The translations under genes and the position numbers were made by a program. A stretch of 64,000 bases of DNA from positions 434,001-498,000 of the forward strand of contig NZ_QSNT01000002.1 in assembly GCF_009498525.1 (NCBI RefSeq), read 5' to 3'. This document shows, piece by piece, positions 42,042 through 50,810 of this stretch (within the stretch, counting starts at the first letter, position 1; each line of letters begins with the position of its first letter). The notes beneath the pieces are model-generated. The model searched no databases. It saw only the letters and a program-made list of their open reading frames with translations, and had not been told where the DNA came from. Source of the stretch: Rhizobium sp. ICMP 5592 (GTDB lineage Bacteria; Pseudomonadota; Alphaproteobacteria; Rhizobiales; Rhizobiaceae).

Positions 42042-42434
42042 GTGCGGGTTTTACTGGTCGAGGACAACGCCACTATTGGCAACGCCGTGCAGGATCATCT
42101 GCTGGCGGAGGGGTTTGCGGTCGATTGGTCGATGGACCTTGGAGCGGCGAAGATGGCGGTTGCCGGAGGCCACTACGACATGATTCTCCTTGATTTGCGC
42201 CTGCCGGATGGAAGTGGTCTGGATCTGCTGAAATCCATGGAGGCGCAGGTGGGGACGACGCCGGTGATCATCCTTTCTGCCTATGACCAGATTTCCGATC
42301 AGATGACCGGATTAAGCATCGGTGCGGTCGATTATCTGGTAAAGCCATTCGGGCTTGCCGAATTGACGGCTCGGATCCGCAGGGCGGTAAAAACCAGGGA
42401 TGATCGATCGTGCCGCCTGCCCAAGGCTGGCTGA
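42042..42434 (+). CDS. Receiver-only response regulator (OmpR/QseB-like, C-terminal domain missing)
   Basis: A 130-aa receiver domain: acid pocket in LLVEDNATIG, phospho-acceptor Asp in MILLDLRLPDGSGLDLL, Thr/Ser switch in PVIILSAYDQ and Lys in DYLVKPFGLAELTARI. It resembles the N-half of QseB/PmrA-type OmpR regulators but stops where the winged-helix domain should start. No kinase gene is adjacent. The GTG at 42042 has an AAGGAAG site. It lies between the EptA-like and PAP2 genes, so it may be a degraded regulator of envelope modification or a single-domain receiver. Confidence 0.7.
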   Translation: MRVLLVEDNATIGNAVQDHLLAEGFAVDWSMDLGAAKMAVAGGHYDMILLDLRLPDGSGLDLLKSMEAQVGTTPVIILSAYDQISDQMTGLSIGAVDYLVKPFGLAELTARIRRAVKTRDDRSCRLPKAG

Positions 42435-42456
42435 GGAGCGGCAAGTTCTGCGGTTA

Positions 42457-43224
42457 TCAGGTTTGCTGCGGCGATCTGGAGCCGAAGAACTCGAAAACAG
42501 CCAGAATGCCCGCGAAGATCACCAGCGACGAAAGCCAGCCAAGGACCACATCTGACAGGTAATGGGCGCCGGTAAGCACGCGCATGGTCGGCATCAGGAG
42601 CGATACGATAGCTAGCGGAGCGCCCAGCGGAAGACGCCAGCGCGGCGGCAGCAGCAAGATAAGACAGAGAAGCCAGCCGGCTGATGATGCCTCTCCGGAA
42701 ATGAAGGAACAGTTCCTAAGACATTTACCGGCGAACGAACCTGCCTGGATGAAATCCAGCGTGCCGCCGAAGAGATTGGTGCCGCGTGGTCGCGGCCGGC
42801 CGGAGAAGCCTTTCAGGATGAGGTTGACGATGAGGCCGCAGCCAAGCGCCACCGACAACAGCGCAGCGATGCATTGGTTGATTTTCGGCGTGCGCCAGAG
42901 CGGTCCGAGCCGTTTCCAGGACAGGAGCGGTAGCGCAAGCAATATGATGATTGCGATATAGGGCAGGACGAGCGTGACCGCGCGCAGGAAGGCGAAGAGC
43001 ATGTTCCTGTCGTAGGCGAATATGCCGCAAACCTTGCCGATCGGATCACTCGCAGAGCAGGGCGCATTGGTAAAGACGCTTTGAGCGACGGAAAGATCGA
43101 TCTCAGGAAATCTGTTGAAGACAAGCAGCAGCAGCCACCAGAAGGCAAACAACGTCAAAAACGATACAAGGGGTCTGCTGAGCGACGTCGCGCGTTTCGG
43201 ATACGCAATATAGTCGTCATACAT
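42457..43224 (-). CDS. PAP2-family lipid phosphatase
   Basis: A 255-aa inner-membrane protein with about six hydrophobic segments. PAP2 motif 1 is KGFSGRPRP (Lys138 to Arg145-Pro146), motif 3 is RVLTGAHYLSD (Arg215, His221, Asp225). Motif 2, normally SGH, reads SFISGEAS with Glu178 in place of His. Next to an EptA-like gene it may be a lipid A (LpxE/LpxF-like) or undecaprenyl phosphatase. The start is uncertain; in-frame ATGs at 43275 and 43320 also exist. Confidence 0.72.
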   Translation of the reverse strand: MYDDYIAYPKRATSLSRPLVSFLTLFAFWWLLLLVFNRFPEIDLSVAQSVFTNAPCSASDPIGKVCGIFAYDRNMLFAFLRAVTLVLPYIAIIILLALPLLSWKRLGPLWRTPKINQCIAALLSVALGCGLIVNLILKGFSGRPRPRGTNLFGGTLDFIQAGSFAGKCLRNCSFISGEASSAGWLLCLILLLPPRWRLPLGAPLAIVSLLMPTMRVLTGAHYLSDVVLGWLSSLVIFAGILAVFEFFGSRSPQQT

Positions 43225-43450
43225 CAGGAAACGTCGCCTTCCGTCATCGAATGCAAAGATGTGACGGAATTTCATTGGCGTCTTAGGCAACGGCACTGAC
43301 AATCCCCATCGACTGTGCACTTAATGCAGAAGCCTGACAGTAGCCTGAAACATCAAATAGTTAGTAAAAATGGCGCGTGGAAGCGGTGCCACGAGCAGCA
43401 TTCCGTGGGGCAGGTCTCCAAATGGGATGTTGCCGGCCACACGGCAGGCG

Positions 43451-43828
43451 TCATAAGCCGGTCTGGAAATAGGCCTCGAGGCGGTAGCCGTCGGGGTCAA
43501 TGATGAAGGCGGCATAGTAGAACTGGCTGTAATCCGGCCGGATGCCCGGCTTGCCATTGTCTTCGCCGCCATGCGCGAGCCCAGCGGCATAGAAGGCGTC
43601 GACCGCTTCCCGGCTGGGTGCGACGAAACAGAAATGCAGGCCGGAGCCGCGATCTGCCGGGACGGGACGTTCCACCTGGCTGACCCAGAATTGCGCCCGC
43701 TCCGCGCCATAGCCGACAGTGCCGTCGAAATTCGTCAGCCGTTCGTAGCCGAGAGGCGCCAGCGCTGCATCATAGAATTGCTTAGATCTTTCCAGGCTTT
43801 TGACGCCAATCGAGATGTGATCGAACAT
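43451..43828 (-). CDS. VOC (glyoxalase/dioxygenase) superfamily protein
   Basis: A 125-aa VOC protein with two beta-alpha-beta-beta-beta modules. It begins MFDHISIGVKSLERSKQFYD and ends AAFIIDPDGYRLEAYFQ; His4, the central His in GLHFCFV and the late Glu are the likely metal ligands. The enzymatic role is unknown. It lies upstream of, and divergent from, the YCII/ECF42 pair; small enzymes of this kind are often found near such sigma loci. Confidence 0.83.
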   Translation of the reverse strand: MFDHISIGVKSLERSKQFYDAALAPLGYERLTNFDGTVGYGAERAQFWVSQVERPVPADRGSGLHFCFVAPSREAVDAFYAAGLAHGGEDNGKPGIRPDYSQFYYAAFIIDPDGYRLEAYFQTGL

Positions 43829-44213
43829 GGATGTAGCCTCCCGTTGCCCGCTCCAGCGGTGTCATGTATCCCAAGGCGAAGGGCTTGCTATCCCTTCAAA
43901 AACCAGGGGCTCCAGCGTTGGCCCACCATCTTGCAACGACCGTTCGGAGTCAATGAACCGCGTAAGGCGTTTGTCTGGATTCGAGGCATGAGGTGAGGTT
44001 TCGGATCTCCGCGATTTGGTACGTTGTCGACATAGGCGTGACATTGATAGTCTAGCCGCGTCGACGCTCTTGGAGGAGCTGCCGTCTTTCGATCCCGGCC
44101 ACGCATTTTTCTCAACTTGCCTGTCGATTCTCGAAGGATTGCTTCGTCGTTGTATTGAGCGAGCCAATTCAGCGGCAATGGCGCCAGCTGCTCGTCTCGA
44201 AGGGAATGGTCAG
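43829..44213. other. Gap between VOC and YCII genes
   Basis: This 385-nt stretch must hold the promoters of the VOC gene (minus) and of the YCII/sigma pair (plus). A minus frame is open over 43862-44167, but its composition looks non-coding. A TGTCGA at 44025 is compatible with an ECF-type -35, but I could not find a convincing -10 at the right distance. Confidence 0.35.
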
Positions 44214-44606
44214 ATGCGCTTCATGTCCATCATTACTTCTGCTGATGTTGGTGTGCCGACACCTGAACTCATGGAAGCCATGGGCAGGCTTGCCGATCGT
44301 GAGATCAAGGCTGGCCGCATGATCGATACCGGCGGGCTGATGCCGATGGCCACAGGCGCCCGCGTCAGCATCAAGGGCGGGAAGCTCAACCTCTTAGACG
44401 GCCCGTTCGTCGAAGCCAAGGAGGTTATCGGCGGTTATGCGATCTTCGAATTTCAGAACAAGGAAGAGGCGGTGGCGCTGGCAGTCGAGTTCATGCAGCT
44501 TCACATAGATTTCATGCCGGGCTGGGAGGGCACATGCGAGGTTCGCCCATTCTTTACGCCGGATATGGAGGGCGCGTGCGATCCGCATGCGGCCGTCGTT
44601 GCGTGA
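44214..44606 (+). CDS. YCII-related (DGPF) protein
   Basis: A 130-aa ferredoxin-like-fold protein with the DGPF signature in LNLLDGPFVEAKEVIGGYAI (about residues 59-78). DGPF proteins are the regular genomic partners of ECF42 sigma factors, though their molecular function is not settled. It lies 32 nt before the sigma gene. An AAGGGAATGG site sets the ATG at 44214; the longer open frame upstream reads as non-coding. Confidence 0.85.
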   Translation: MRFMSIITSADVGVPTPELMEAMGRLADREIKAGRMIDTGGLMPMATGARVSIKGGKLNLLDGPFVEAKEVIGGYAIFEFQNKEEAVALAVEFMQLHIDFMPGWEGTCEVRPFFTPDMEGACDPHAAVVA

Positions 44607-44638
44607 GGCAAACGCCGAAAGAGACGGGATAGGCGGCC

Positions 44639-45910
44639 ATGACGGCCGCCAACACCCACCGCACGATCCTGGCCGTCTGGCGGATTGAACAGCCGAGGCT
44701 GATCACCAGCCTCGCCAGGATGTTGCGCGACGTGCCGCTTGCCGAAGACCTGACGCAGGAGGCGCTGCTGGCAGCCCTCGAACGATGGCCGGAGACCGGC
44801 GTTCCGGAAAGGCCGGGCGCATGGCTGATGGCGACCGCCAAGCGCCGGGCGCTCGATCATCTGCGCCGCCGTGAGATGCTCGATCGCAAGCATGAGATGA
44901 TCGCCCTGGATATGGACGAAGAGCAGCAGGCTATGCCCGATCTGGACACCCCCCTCGACGACGACATAGGCGACGAACTGCTTCGCCTCGTCTTCACCGC
45001 CTGTCATCCGCTGATCGCGCGCGAGGCCCGCGTTGCTTTAGCGTTGCGGATGATCTGCGGCTTGACGACCGAGGAGATCGCCAGGGCTTTCTTGTTACCC
45101 GAGGCAACGATCGCCCAACGCATCGTCCGTGCGAAGCGTACCCTTTCAGAATCAGGGCTGGCCTATGAGACACCGCGCGGTGAGGAGCTTGCGCAACGGC
45201 TCGCATCCGTGCTGGAGGTTGTCTATCTGATTTTCAACGAAGGCTATACGGCAGCGCGTGGCCAGGACTGGCTGAGGCCACAGCTCTGCAACGAGGCTCT
45301 GCGCATGGGCCGCGTGCTGATTTCCGTCGCTCCCGGTGAGCCCGAAGCACATGCATTGCTGGCGCTGATGGAGCTGAATGCCTCACGTACGGCGGCACGT
45401 ACGGATCCGGCCGGCGAGCCCATCCTTCTTTTGGAGCAGAATCGAGCCCTGTGGGATCAGTTGCAGATCCGGCGAGGTTTGCGGGCCCTTGCGCAGACAC
45501 GCGACCTTGGCGGTGCCAGCGGCGTTTACGCGTTGCAGGCGGCAATCGTTGCTTGCCACGCGCAGGCCCATACAGCCGATGCGACCGATTGGTCGCGCAT
45601 TTCGGAGCTTTATGGGGAACTGGCGGCGGTCGCGCCTTCACCGATCGTCGAGCTTAACCGCGCGGTCGCGGTGGGCATGGCCGAAGGGCCGGCAGCTGGG
45701 CTGGCGATCATGGACCAGCTCGCTGACGAGCGGGCACTTAAAGGGTATCATCTGGTGCAAAGCGTTCGCGGCGATCTGCTTCAAAAGCTTGCCCGCTTCG
45801 AGGAGGCGAGGTCCGCCTTTGAGGAAGCTGCCATGCTCGCCGGAAACCAGCGTGAACGGGACCTGCTGAGGCGCCGCGCGGCCGACGCGGCGGCGCTGTC
45901 ATCGCAATAG
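44639..45910 (+). CDS. ECF42-type sigma factor with long C-terminal extension
   Basis: A 423-aa sigma factor. Region 2 is LARMLRDVPLAEDLTQEALL, region 4 is LRMICGLTTEEIARAFLLPE with ATIAQRIVRAKRTL, and about 230 further residues form a helical TPR-like extension (for example YLIFNEGYTAARGQDWLRPQ). This length and the DGPF partner gene are the marks of the ECF42 group, in which the extension replaces an anti-sigma factor as the control element. Target genes are likely close by and may include the DGPF gene. Confidence 0.85.
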   Translation: MTAANTHRTILAVWRIEQPRLITSLARMLRDVPLAEDLTQEALLAALERWPETGVPERPGAWLMATAKRRALDHLRRREMLDRKHEMIALDMDEEQQAMPDLDTPLDDDIGDELLRLVFTACHPLIAREARVALALRMICGLTTEEIARAFLLPEATIAQRIVRAKRTLSESGLAYETPRGEELAQRLASVLEVVYLIFNEGYTAARGQDWLRPQLCNEALRMGRVLISVAPGEPEAHALLALMELNASRTAARTDPAGEPILLLEQNRALWDQLQIRRGLRALAQTRDLGGASGVYALQAAIVACHAQAHTADATDWSRISELYGELAAVAPSPIVELNRAVAVGMAEGPAAGLAIMDQLADERALKGYHLVQSVRGDLLQKLARFEEARSAFEEAAMLAGNQRERDLLRRRAADAAALSSQ

Positions 45911-45942
45911 CATTCGTCCGGATACTGATGACTTCGGTTACT

Positions 45943-45971
45943 CATACCCGCGCCGGATTGGCGCGGGTATG
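45943..45971. terminator. Bidirectional hairpin terminator
   Basis: CATACCCGCGCC (45943-45954) pairs perfectly with GGCGCGGGTATG (45960-45971) across a 5-nt loop. It lies between the convergent sigma factor and MFS genes. Confidence 0.8.
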
Positions 45972-45982
45972 AAAGTCGCTGG

Positions 45983-47383
45983 TTATTCGGCCGCCTGGTA
46001 GGCATCCGGACGCGATGTCGCCGTTCTCGGCCCGACGGCGGCCAGCAGCGTTATGGCGGCGGCCAGGATCGTCACGAAACCGATGCCGGCGATATAGGGG
46101 TTCCAGCCGTAACTGGGTGCCGCGCTGAAGACGGCCGAGGCCGCCGCCAGGATGATGCCGCCGCCAATCTGGAACGAGGCAAACAGCATGCCTGAAGCCA
46201 GGCCGGACTTATCCTCTTCGATATCGGACAGGGCTGCGACCTGAATGGACGGATAGGTCATGGCATAGCCGATACCGAGCAGCAGCTGCGAGATGGCGAC
46301 CAGCAGGATCGTATCGATATGGCCGGCCGACAGCGCCCAGAAGAGATAGCTGATGGCCTGTAGTCCGACGCCAATCGTCATGAGCACGGTCGTGCCGCGG
46401 GCCTGCCCGATGGTGGCAAAGCGCGGTGCGAGGAACATGACGCAGACGCCGCCAATGGCGAAAGCGAAGCCAGTGGCGAAGGCCGACCAGCCGACGACGG
46501 TTTGATAGTAGAGCGTCGCGATGAACTGGAAGCCGACATAGGCTCCCTGGAACAGCGCGGCAATGGCATTGGCATGGCTGAGCTTGGCGCGGCGGAACAT
46601 TGCAAGCGGCACCATAGGATCGCTATGGCGCGACTCGACGAGCAGAAAGAGCAGGATCAGCACCAGAGCCGCCACCAGCGATCCCCAGGTTGCAAATGCC
46701 TGCCAGCCGTCTGCCGCAGCGTTGGTGACGCCGAAGACGAAGAGCAGTAGTCCGGGGGTGATGGTGATTGCGCCTGCCCAGTCGAAGCCGGCGCGCGGGC
46801 CGCTTCGCTTGTGATCGGCAGGCAGGACAAAAGGCGCAACGATCAGCGCGAGGATGGCGACGGGTGCACCCATGACCAGAGTTGCCCGCCAGCTGATGAT
46901 GGTCGCAGCACCACCGAGTACCATGCCGAGCACGAAGCCGGCGGCACCGGTGGACGAGAATACGCCGAGCGCCTTGGCGCGGGCGTTGCCTTCGCCAAAG
47001 ACGGAGAGCAGCAGTGCGAGGGCCGCCGGCGCAGTGAAGGCTGCGGCGATGCCCTTGATGAGGCGTGCGGCGATCAGGGTCGGCGCGCTATCGACGAAGC
47101 CGCCGGCGATGCTGGCGGCGGCAAAGACGGCGAGCGACCAGAGGAAGACGCGGCGGTGGCCGAAGAGATCGGCGACGCGGCCGCCAAGCAGCAGGAAGCC
47201 GCCATAGCCGAGTACATAGGCGCTGACGGCCCATTGCAGCGATGTCGCCTGCATGCCGAGTTCTTTTTGGATGGCGGGCAGGGCGACGCCAATGGTGGAA
47301 ACATCCATGGCATCGAGAAAGTTGGCGGCACACAGCAGCAGCAATGCCAGCCCGGCCCCACTTCGTGATTGGGAATTCGTCAT
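45983..47383 (-). CDS. MFS drug-efflux transporter (DHA2, 14-helix type)
   Basis: A 466-aa major facilitator. The start region is LLLLCAANFLDAMDVSTIGVALP, motif A is LGYGGFLLLGGRVADLFGHR followed by RRVFLWSL, and motif C is FSSTGAAGFVLGMVLGGAAT. The helix count (about 14) fits DHA2 drug/proton antiporters. The start at 47383 has a GGAAGGAAC site. It diverges from a LysR regulator that probably controls it. Confidence 0.86.
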   Translation of the reverse strand: MTNSQSRSGAGLALLLLCAANFLDAMDVSTIGVALPAIQKELGMQATSLQWAVSAYVLGYGGFLLLGGRVADLFGHRRVFLWSLAVFAAASIAGGFVDSAPTLIAARLIKGIAAAFTAPAALALLLSVFGEGNARAKALGVFSSTGAAGFVLGMVLGGAATIISWRATLVMGAPVAILALIVAPFVLPADHKRSGPRAGFDWAGAITITPGLLLFVFGVTNAAADGWQAFATWGSLVAALVLILLFLLVESRHSDPMVPLAMFRRAKLSHANAIAALFQGAYVGFQFIATLYYQTVVGWSAFATGFAFAIGGVCVMFLAPRFATIGQARGTTVLMTIGVGLQAISYLFWALSAGHIDTILLVAISQLLLGIGYAMTYPSIQVAALSDIEEDKSGLASGMLFASFQIGGGIILAAASAVFSAAPSYGWNPYIAGIGFVTILAAAITLLAAVGPRTATSRPDAYQAAE

Positions 47384-47504
47384 CGGGATCGTTCCTTCCA
47401 ATGCTGCCGCCTCTTGGGAGGTTGGCGGGCGGCAGGGAACGAGAAAATGTACACGTTCAAACCCTATTGCAAATTGATAGTAACCATGTCAGGTATTACT
47501 CATA

Positions 47505-48500
47505 ATGATGAATGATGCCGCACTTCGAAAAATAGATCTCAATCTGCTGCTCGCCTTTTCCGTGCTCATGCAGGAACGGAATGTCAGCCGTGCCGCCGAA
47601 CGCCTGTTGCTTGGCCAGCCGGGCCTGTCGGCCGCGCTGCGGCGGTTGCGCGAGACGCTCGACGACGAATTGTTCGTGCGGGTCGGACGCGGTTTGCAGC
47701 CGACGGCGCGGGCGCTGTCCATCGCGCCTGCCATCGAGGAGGCCCTTTCGGGCATCGAACGCGCCATTCGGCCACCGACGGCTTTCGACCCTTCAAGCTG
47801 GCAGGGCGAGTTTCGCGTCGGCATGTGCGACAATCTCGAATCGGATTTTTTCGGCCCGCTGGCGGCTCGGCTGCGTGGCCTTGCGCCCAACGCCCGACTG
47901 ACTGGTGTGGCTTTCGACAAGCGCGAAGCCGGGCGTCTGCTGGACGAGGGGGTCTATGACTTCAGTATTTCGGTGCATGAGGAACCGGCATCCTGGCATA
48001 TTCGCGCGCCGCTGTTCGATCAGGCATCGGCCTGCATCTACGATCCCCGGCATATCAGGTTGGACGCGCCGCTTGGGCTTGAGGATTTTGCGAAGGCGGA
48101 CCACATTACCGTCTCCCTGGAAGGCATCACGCTGACCAATGTCGATCTCGCTCTTGCCCGTGTCGGATATCATCGTCAGGTCGTCGCGACCGTGCCGCGT
48201 TATTCTGCCTTGCCGATGGCGCTCCGGGCCATGCCGGCTATTGCGACGATCCCGGAATCGATCGCCCGGTGCATGGCGCAATTGCACAATCTGACGGTTT
48301 CGCAGCCGCCTCTCGACCTGCCGGCCGATCCGGTAACAATGCTCTATCGTCGTGTCGACCAGGCTGACAGCAGGGCCGTATGGTTCCGCCGGCTCTTTGT
48401 GGAGGTCGTGGCGGATGCGCTTCATGAGTCCGGATGCCGCGTGGGCGTTTCCAAGGCCGCATGCTGCTACGAGCAGACGCCCTTGGCCATAGCCGTATAG
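47505..48500 (+). CDS. LysR-family regulator (NodD-like subgroup)
   Basis: A 331-aa LysR protein: ALRKIDLNLLLAFSVLMQER with NVSRAAERLLLGQPGLSAAL in the N-terminal HTH, then a substrate-binding domain. The start KIDLNLLLAF and the LLGQPGLSAALRRLRE stretch resemble NodD/NahR-type regulators, but no nod genes are near. It diverges from the MFS gene across 121 nt and is its likely regulator. ATG 47505 or the next codon, ATG 47508, may be the start. Confidence 0.85.
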   Translation: MMNDAALRKIDLNLLLAFSVLMQERNVSRAAERLLLGQPGLSAALRRLRETLDDELFVRVGRGLQPTARALSIAPAIEEALSGIERAIRPPTAFDPSSWQGEFRVGMCDNLESDFFGPLAARLRGLAPNARLTGVAFDKREAGRLLDEGVYDFSISVHEEPASWHIRAPLFDQASACIYDPRHIRLDAPLGLEDFAKADHITVSLEGITLTNVDLALARVGYHRQVVATVPRYSALPMALRAMPAIATIPESIARCMAQLHNLTVSQPPLDLPADPVTMLYRRVDQADSRAVWFRRLFVEVVADALHESGCRVGVSKAACCYEQTPLAIAV

Positions 48501-48514
48501 GTTGGGTTGCGGCT

Positions 48515-49030
48515 CTATCGCAATTCAGATGCCCGCAGCGCCGGAAAGACGGGCAGGTCCGGCAGTCCGGGGAGAGAGGGTTCGCCTTTCCCCCGCCATA
48601 TCGCGCAGACGACAGCGAGGATATCAGCCCCTTCGGCACTGACCAGCTTGGCCGCATCGACGACTGCGCCGCCCGTGGTGATCACGTCCTCAATGAACGT
48701 GACTTTCTTGCCCCTGATATCCAGGCCTTCGACGGCCTTGCATGTGCCGTAGGTCTTTGCTTCCTTGCGGATGAATGCGGCTGGCAGGCCGCTTTCCAGC
48801 GACATTGCCGTGGCAATCGGGACGCCACCCAATTCCAGACCGCCAAGAACCTCCGTGCCGCTCGGCAGGAGCTGCAACATGCGTCGCGCTATGCGGCGCA
48901 GAAGAGCCGGGTCGGATTCGAATCGGTACTTGTCGAAATATTCGTTGGAGACCTGACCGGATCGCAGCGTGAAAGTCCCATGGATCCGCGCAATCGTATT
49001 GATATCGGTGCCCAGCAAGTCGTCGCTCAT
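48515..49030 (-). CDS. pyrE: Orotate phosphoribosyltransferase
   Basis: A 171-aa type I phosphoribosyltransferase. The PRPP loop is VTFIEDVITTGGAVVDA, and the start YFDKYRFESDPALLRRIARR with LGGLELGGVPIATAMSL is PyrE-like. It makes OMP from orotate and PRPP in pyrimidine synthesis. AGGAG lies 6 nt before the ATG at 49030. It is shorter than the commonest rhizobial PyrE (about 230 aa), so it may be a second, PyrE-like paralogue. Confidence 0.82.
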   Translation of the reverse strand: MSDDLLGTDINTIARIHGTFTLRSGQVSNEYFDKYRFESDPALLRRIARRMLQLLPSGTEVLGGLELGGVPIATAMSLESGLPAAFIRKEAKTYGTCKAVEGLDIRGKKVTFIEDVITTGGAVVDAAKLVSAEGADILAVVCAIWRGKGEPSLPGLPDLPVFPALRASELR

Positions 49031-49184
49031 AACCATCTCCTAATCCTTGTTCCTGTTCGATTTACATAATCCGCGGGAGACCGCAAAGTGCCGATAACGA
49101 TCACAATGGATCGGAGGCCTGTTTCTTCACCTCCGATTGCAGTGGTCGTGCTCGTTTCTACGAGAGGAGTTGTTAGGATGATCG

Positions 49185-49697
49185 ATGACTGAGCGGGTTC
49201 GGCGGACACAGCGTCTGCTTTTGCGGATGCCGGTGGAGACGGATGTCGAGTTCGTCACCGCGCTTTTTTCGCGACAGGAGCTTGTCGCGCATCGACCCGA
49301 CCCGACGCCGGATACGCCGGAGGAGAGTGCCCGGCGGCTTGCGCGCGATATGGATCATTGGCGCAGCCATGGATTTGGACGCTGGGCCGTGGAAGCGGGT
49401 GGCGGGCTGATCGGGTTCGGAGGCGTGACCGTGTCGAAGGAGTTCGAGGGTCTCAATCTCTCCTATCATTTGCATCCGGATAGCTGGGGCAAGGGCTATG
49501 CGACCGAACTGGTACGGCAGGTCTTGGACTTTGCGTTCGATGACTTGCGTGCCGAGCGGGTGATCGGCCTTGTTCGTCCCGTCAATGTCGCCTCGCGCAA
49601 TGTGCTGGAGAAATGCGGCTTCACCCTGGAGCGCGAGGTTATGCTGCATGGCGCGCCGACCAATCTCTTTGCGCTCGCCGCGCAGCGACAAGGATAA
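49185..49697 (+). CDS. GNAT acetyltransferase, RimJ/RimL type
   Basis: A 170-aa GNAT enzyme. The acetyl-CoA loop is NLSYHLHPDSWGKGYATELV, and the C-terminal VNVASRNVLEKCGFTLEREV is typical of RimL-like proteins. The substrate is unknown. It stands alone, 23 nt before the convergent ampR end. Confidence 0.85.
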   Translation: MTERVRRTQRLLLRMPVETDVEFVTALFSRQELVAHRPDPTPDTPEESARRLARDMDHWRSHGFGRWAVEAGGGLIGFGGVTVSKEFEGLNLSYHLHPDSWGKGYATELVRQVLDFAFDDLRAERVIGLVRPVNVASRNVLEKCGFTLEREVMLHGAPTNLFALAAQRQG

Positions 49698-49720
49698 GTT
49701 GAGCGAGGGTTTTCGGCCCG

Positions 49721-50596
49721 CTACGGCTGATCTTCCATTTCCGCCATCAGCCATTGCCGGAATGCCTTCATCGAAGCGGTTTCCGCCCGTGATTTCAGCC
49801 GCGTCAGCCAATAGCTGCCGGTCAGCACCGTGATTGGAAACGGCTGAACGATCCGGCAGGCTTCGATCTCCTGGGAGAACATGGCGACAGGGACGAGTGC
49901 TGCGCCCACGCCGCGCGCGGCGGCCTCCACCAGCGTCAGCGACGAATCGAACATCCAGCCGCGGAGATTGGGTGGGGTTGCCCCCGCTGCCCTGAACCAG
50001 AGCGGCCATTCGTCGATCCGGTATGATCGCAGCAGGTCGATATTGGCAAGGTCCGCCGGGGTGTGGAGGTATTGGTTCAATGCCGGTGTGCACACCGGAG
50101 ACAGGGGCGCATCCATCAGATGGATCGCTTCCGTTCCATGCCACGCGCCATCGCCGAACCGGAGGAAGAAATCGAGGCCGTCGAGCACCATGTCGGCGCG
50201 ATTGTTGTTGGTCTTGAGGCGCAGGTCGACATGCGGATGCTGCGCTTTGAACGAGGAGAGGCGCGGCAGGAGCCAGCCGATCGCGAAGGTGCCGACCACG
50301 CCGACGGTCAATATTTCATCGAAATTGCCTTCCTCGAGTTGGCTCAGCGTCGCGCTCATGCGCCGAAACGCATCGGTCAGCACCGGCAGCAGCGCATGTC
50401 CCTCGTCGGTCAGCGCCAGGCCACGCGGGAGGCGCTTGAACAGGGTGATGCCGAGGACGTCTTCAAGCGCCTTGACCTGATGGCTGATGGCCGTCTGCGT
50501 GACCCGAAGCTCCATGCCAGCCCGCGTGAAGCTGCCATGCCGCGCAGAGGCTTCGAAGACGCGCAGGGCGTTCAGCGGTAGCTGCGAGATGTCCAT
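49721..50596 (-). CDS. ampR: AmpR-like LysR regulator of beta-lactamase
   Basis: A 291-aa LysR regulator of the GcvA/AmpR group: LPLNALRVFEASARHGSFTR with VTQTAISHQVKALEDVLG in the HTH, and an effector domain with GVVGTFAIGWLLPRLSSF and FGDGAWHGTEAIHL, both close to AmpR. AmpR responds to muropeptides and switches ampC on. It diverges from the class C beta-lactamase gene with a 214-nt shared region, the classical ampR-ampC layout. Confidence 0.88.
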   Translation of the reverse strand: MDISQLPLNALRVFEASARHGSFTRAGMELRVTQTAISHQVKALEDVLGITLFKRLPRGLALTDEGHALLPVLTDAFRRMSATLSQLEEGNFDEILTVGVVGTFAIGWLLPRLSSFKAQHPHVDLRLKTNNNRADMVLDGLDFFLRFGDGAWHGTEAIHLMDAPLSPVCTPALNQYLHTPADLANIDLLRSYRIDEWPLWFRAAGATPPNLRGWMFDSSLTLVEAAARGVGAALVPVAMFSQEIEACRIVQPFPITVLTGSYWLTRLKSRAETASMKAFRQWLMAEMEDQP

Positions 50597-50810
50597 GATG
50601 CCTCAATGCCCAAGTTTTTCTCATGTCTAAGCTCAGAATTGATCGTTTGTCGAGGGCATGACGCGGTTGCATAGTTCGCCTCGAGAAATGCAGGCGGCCC
50701 TCGAGACATCAGCGGGATCAATCACCATCTGCTTCCCCCCCTTTGCGAACCGCCAACCGTCATTCGTCGCGGATGTGGTCGGCCATCTATATGAGGACAT
50801 TGTTTTCGTT

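Noticed and set aside
43862-44167. Minus-strand frame of 101 codons in the VOC-YCII gap
   Set aside because: Arg/Ser-rich, no ribosome-binding site and no recognisable family.
47505-48500. Calling the NodD-like LysR gene nodD
   Set aside because: No nod box or nod genes nearby, and it diverges from a drug-efflux gene, which is the more likely target.
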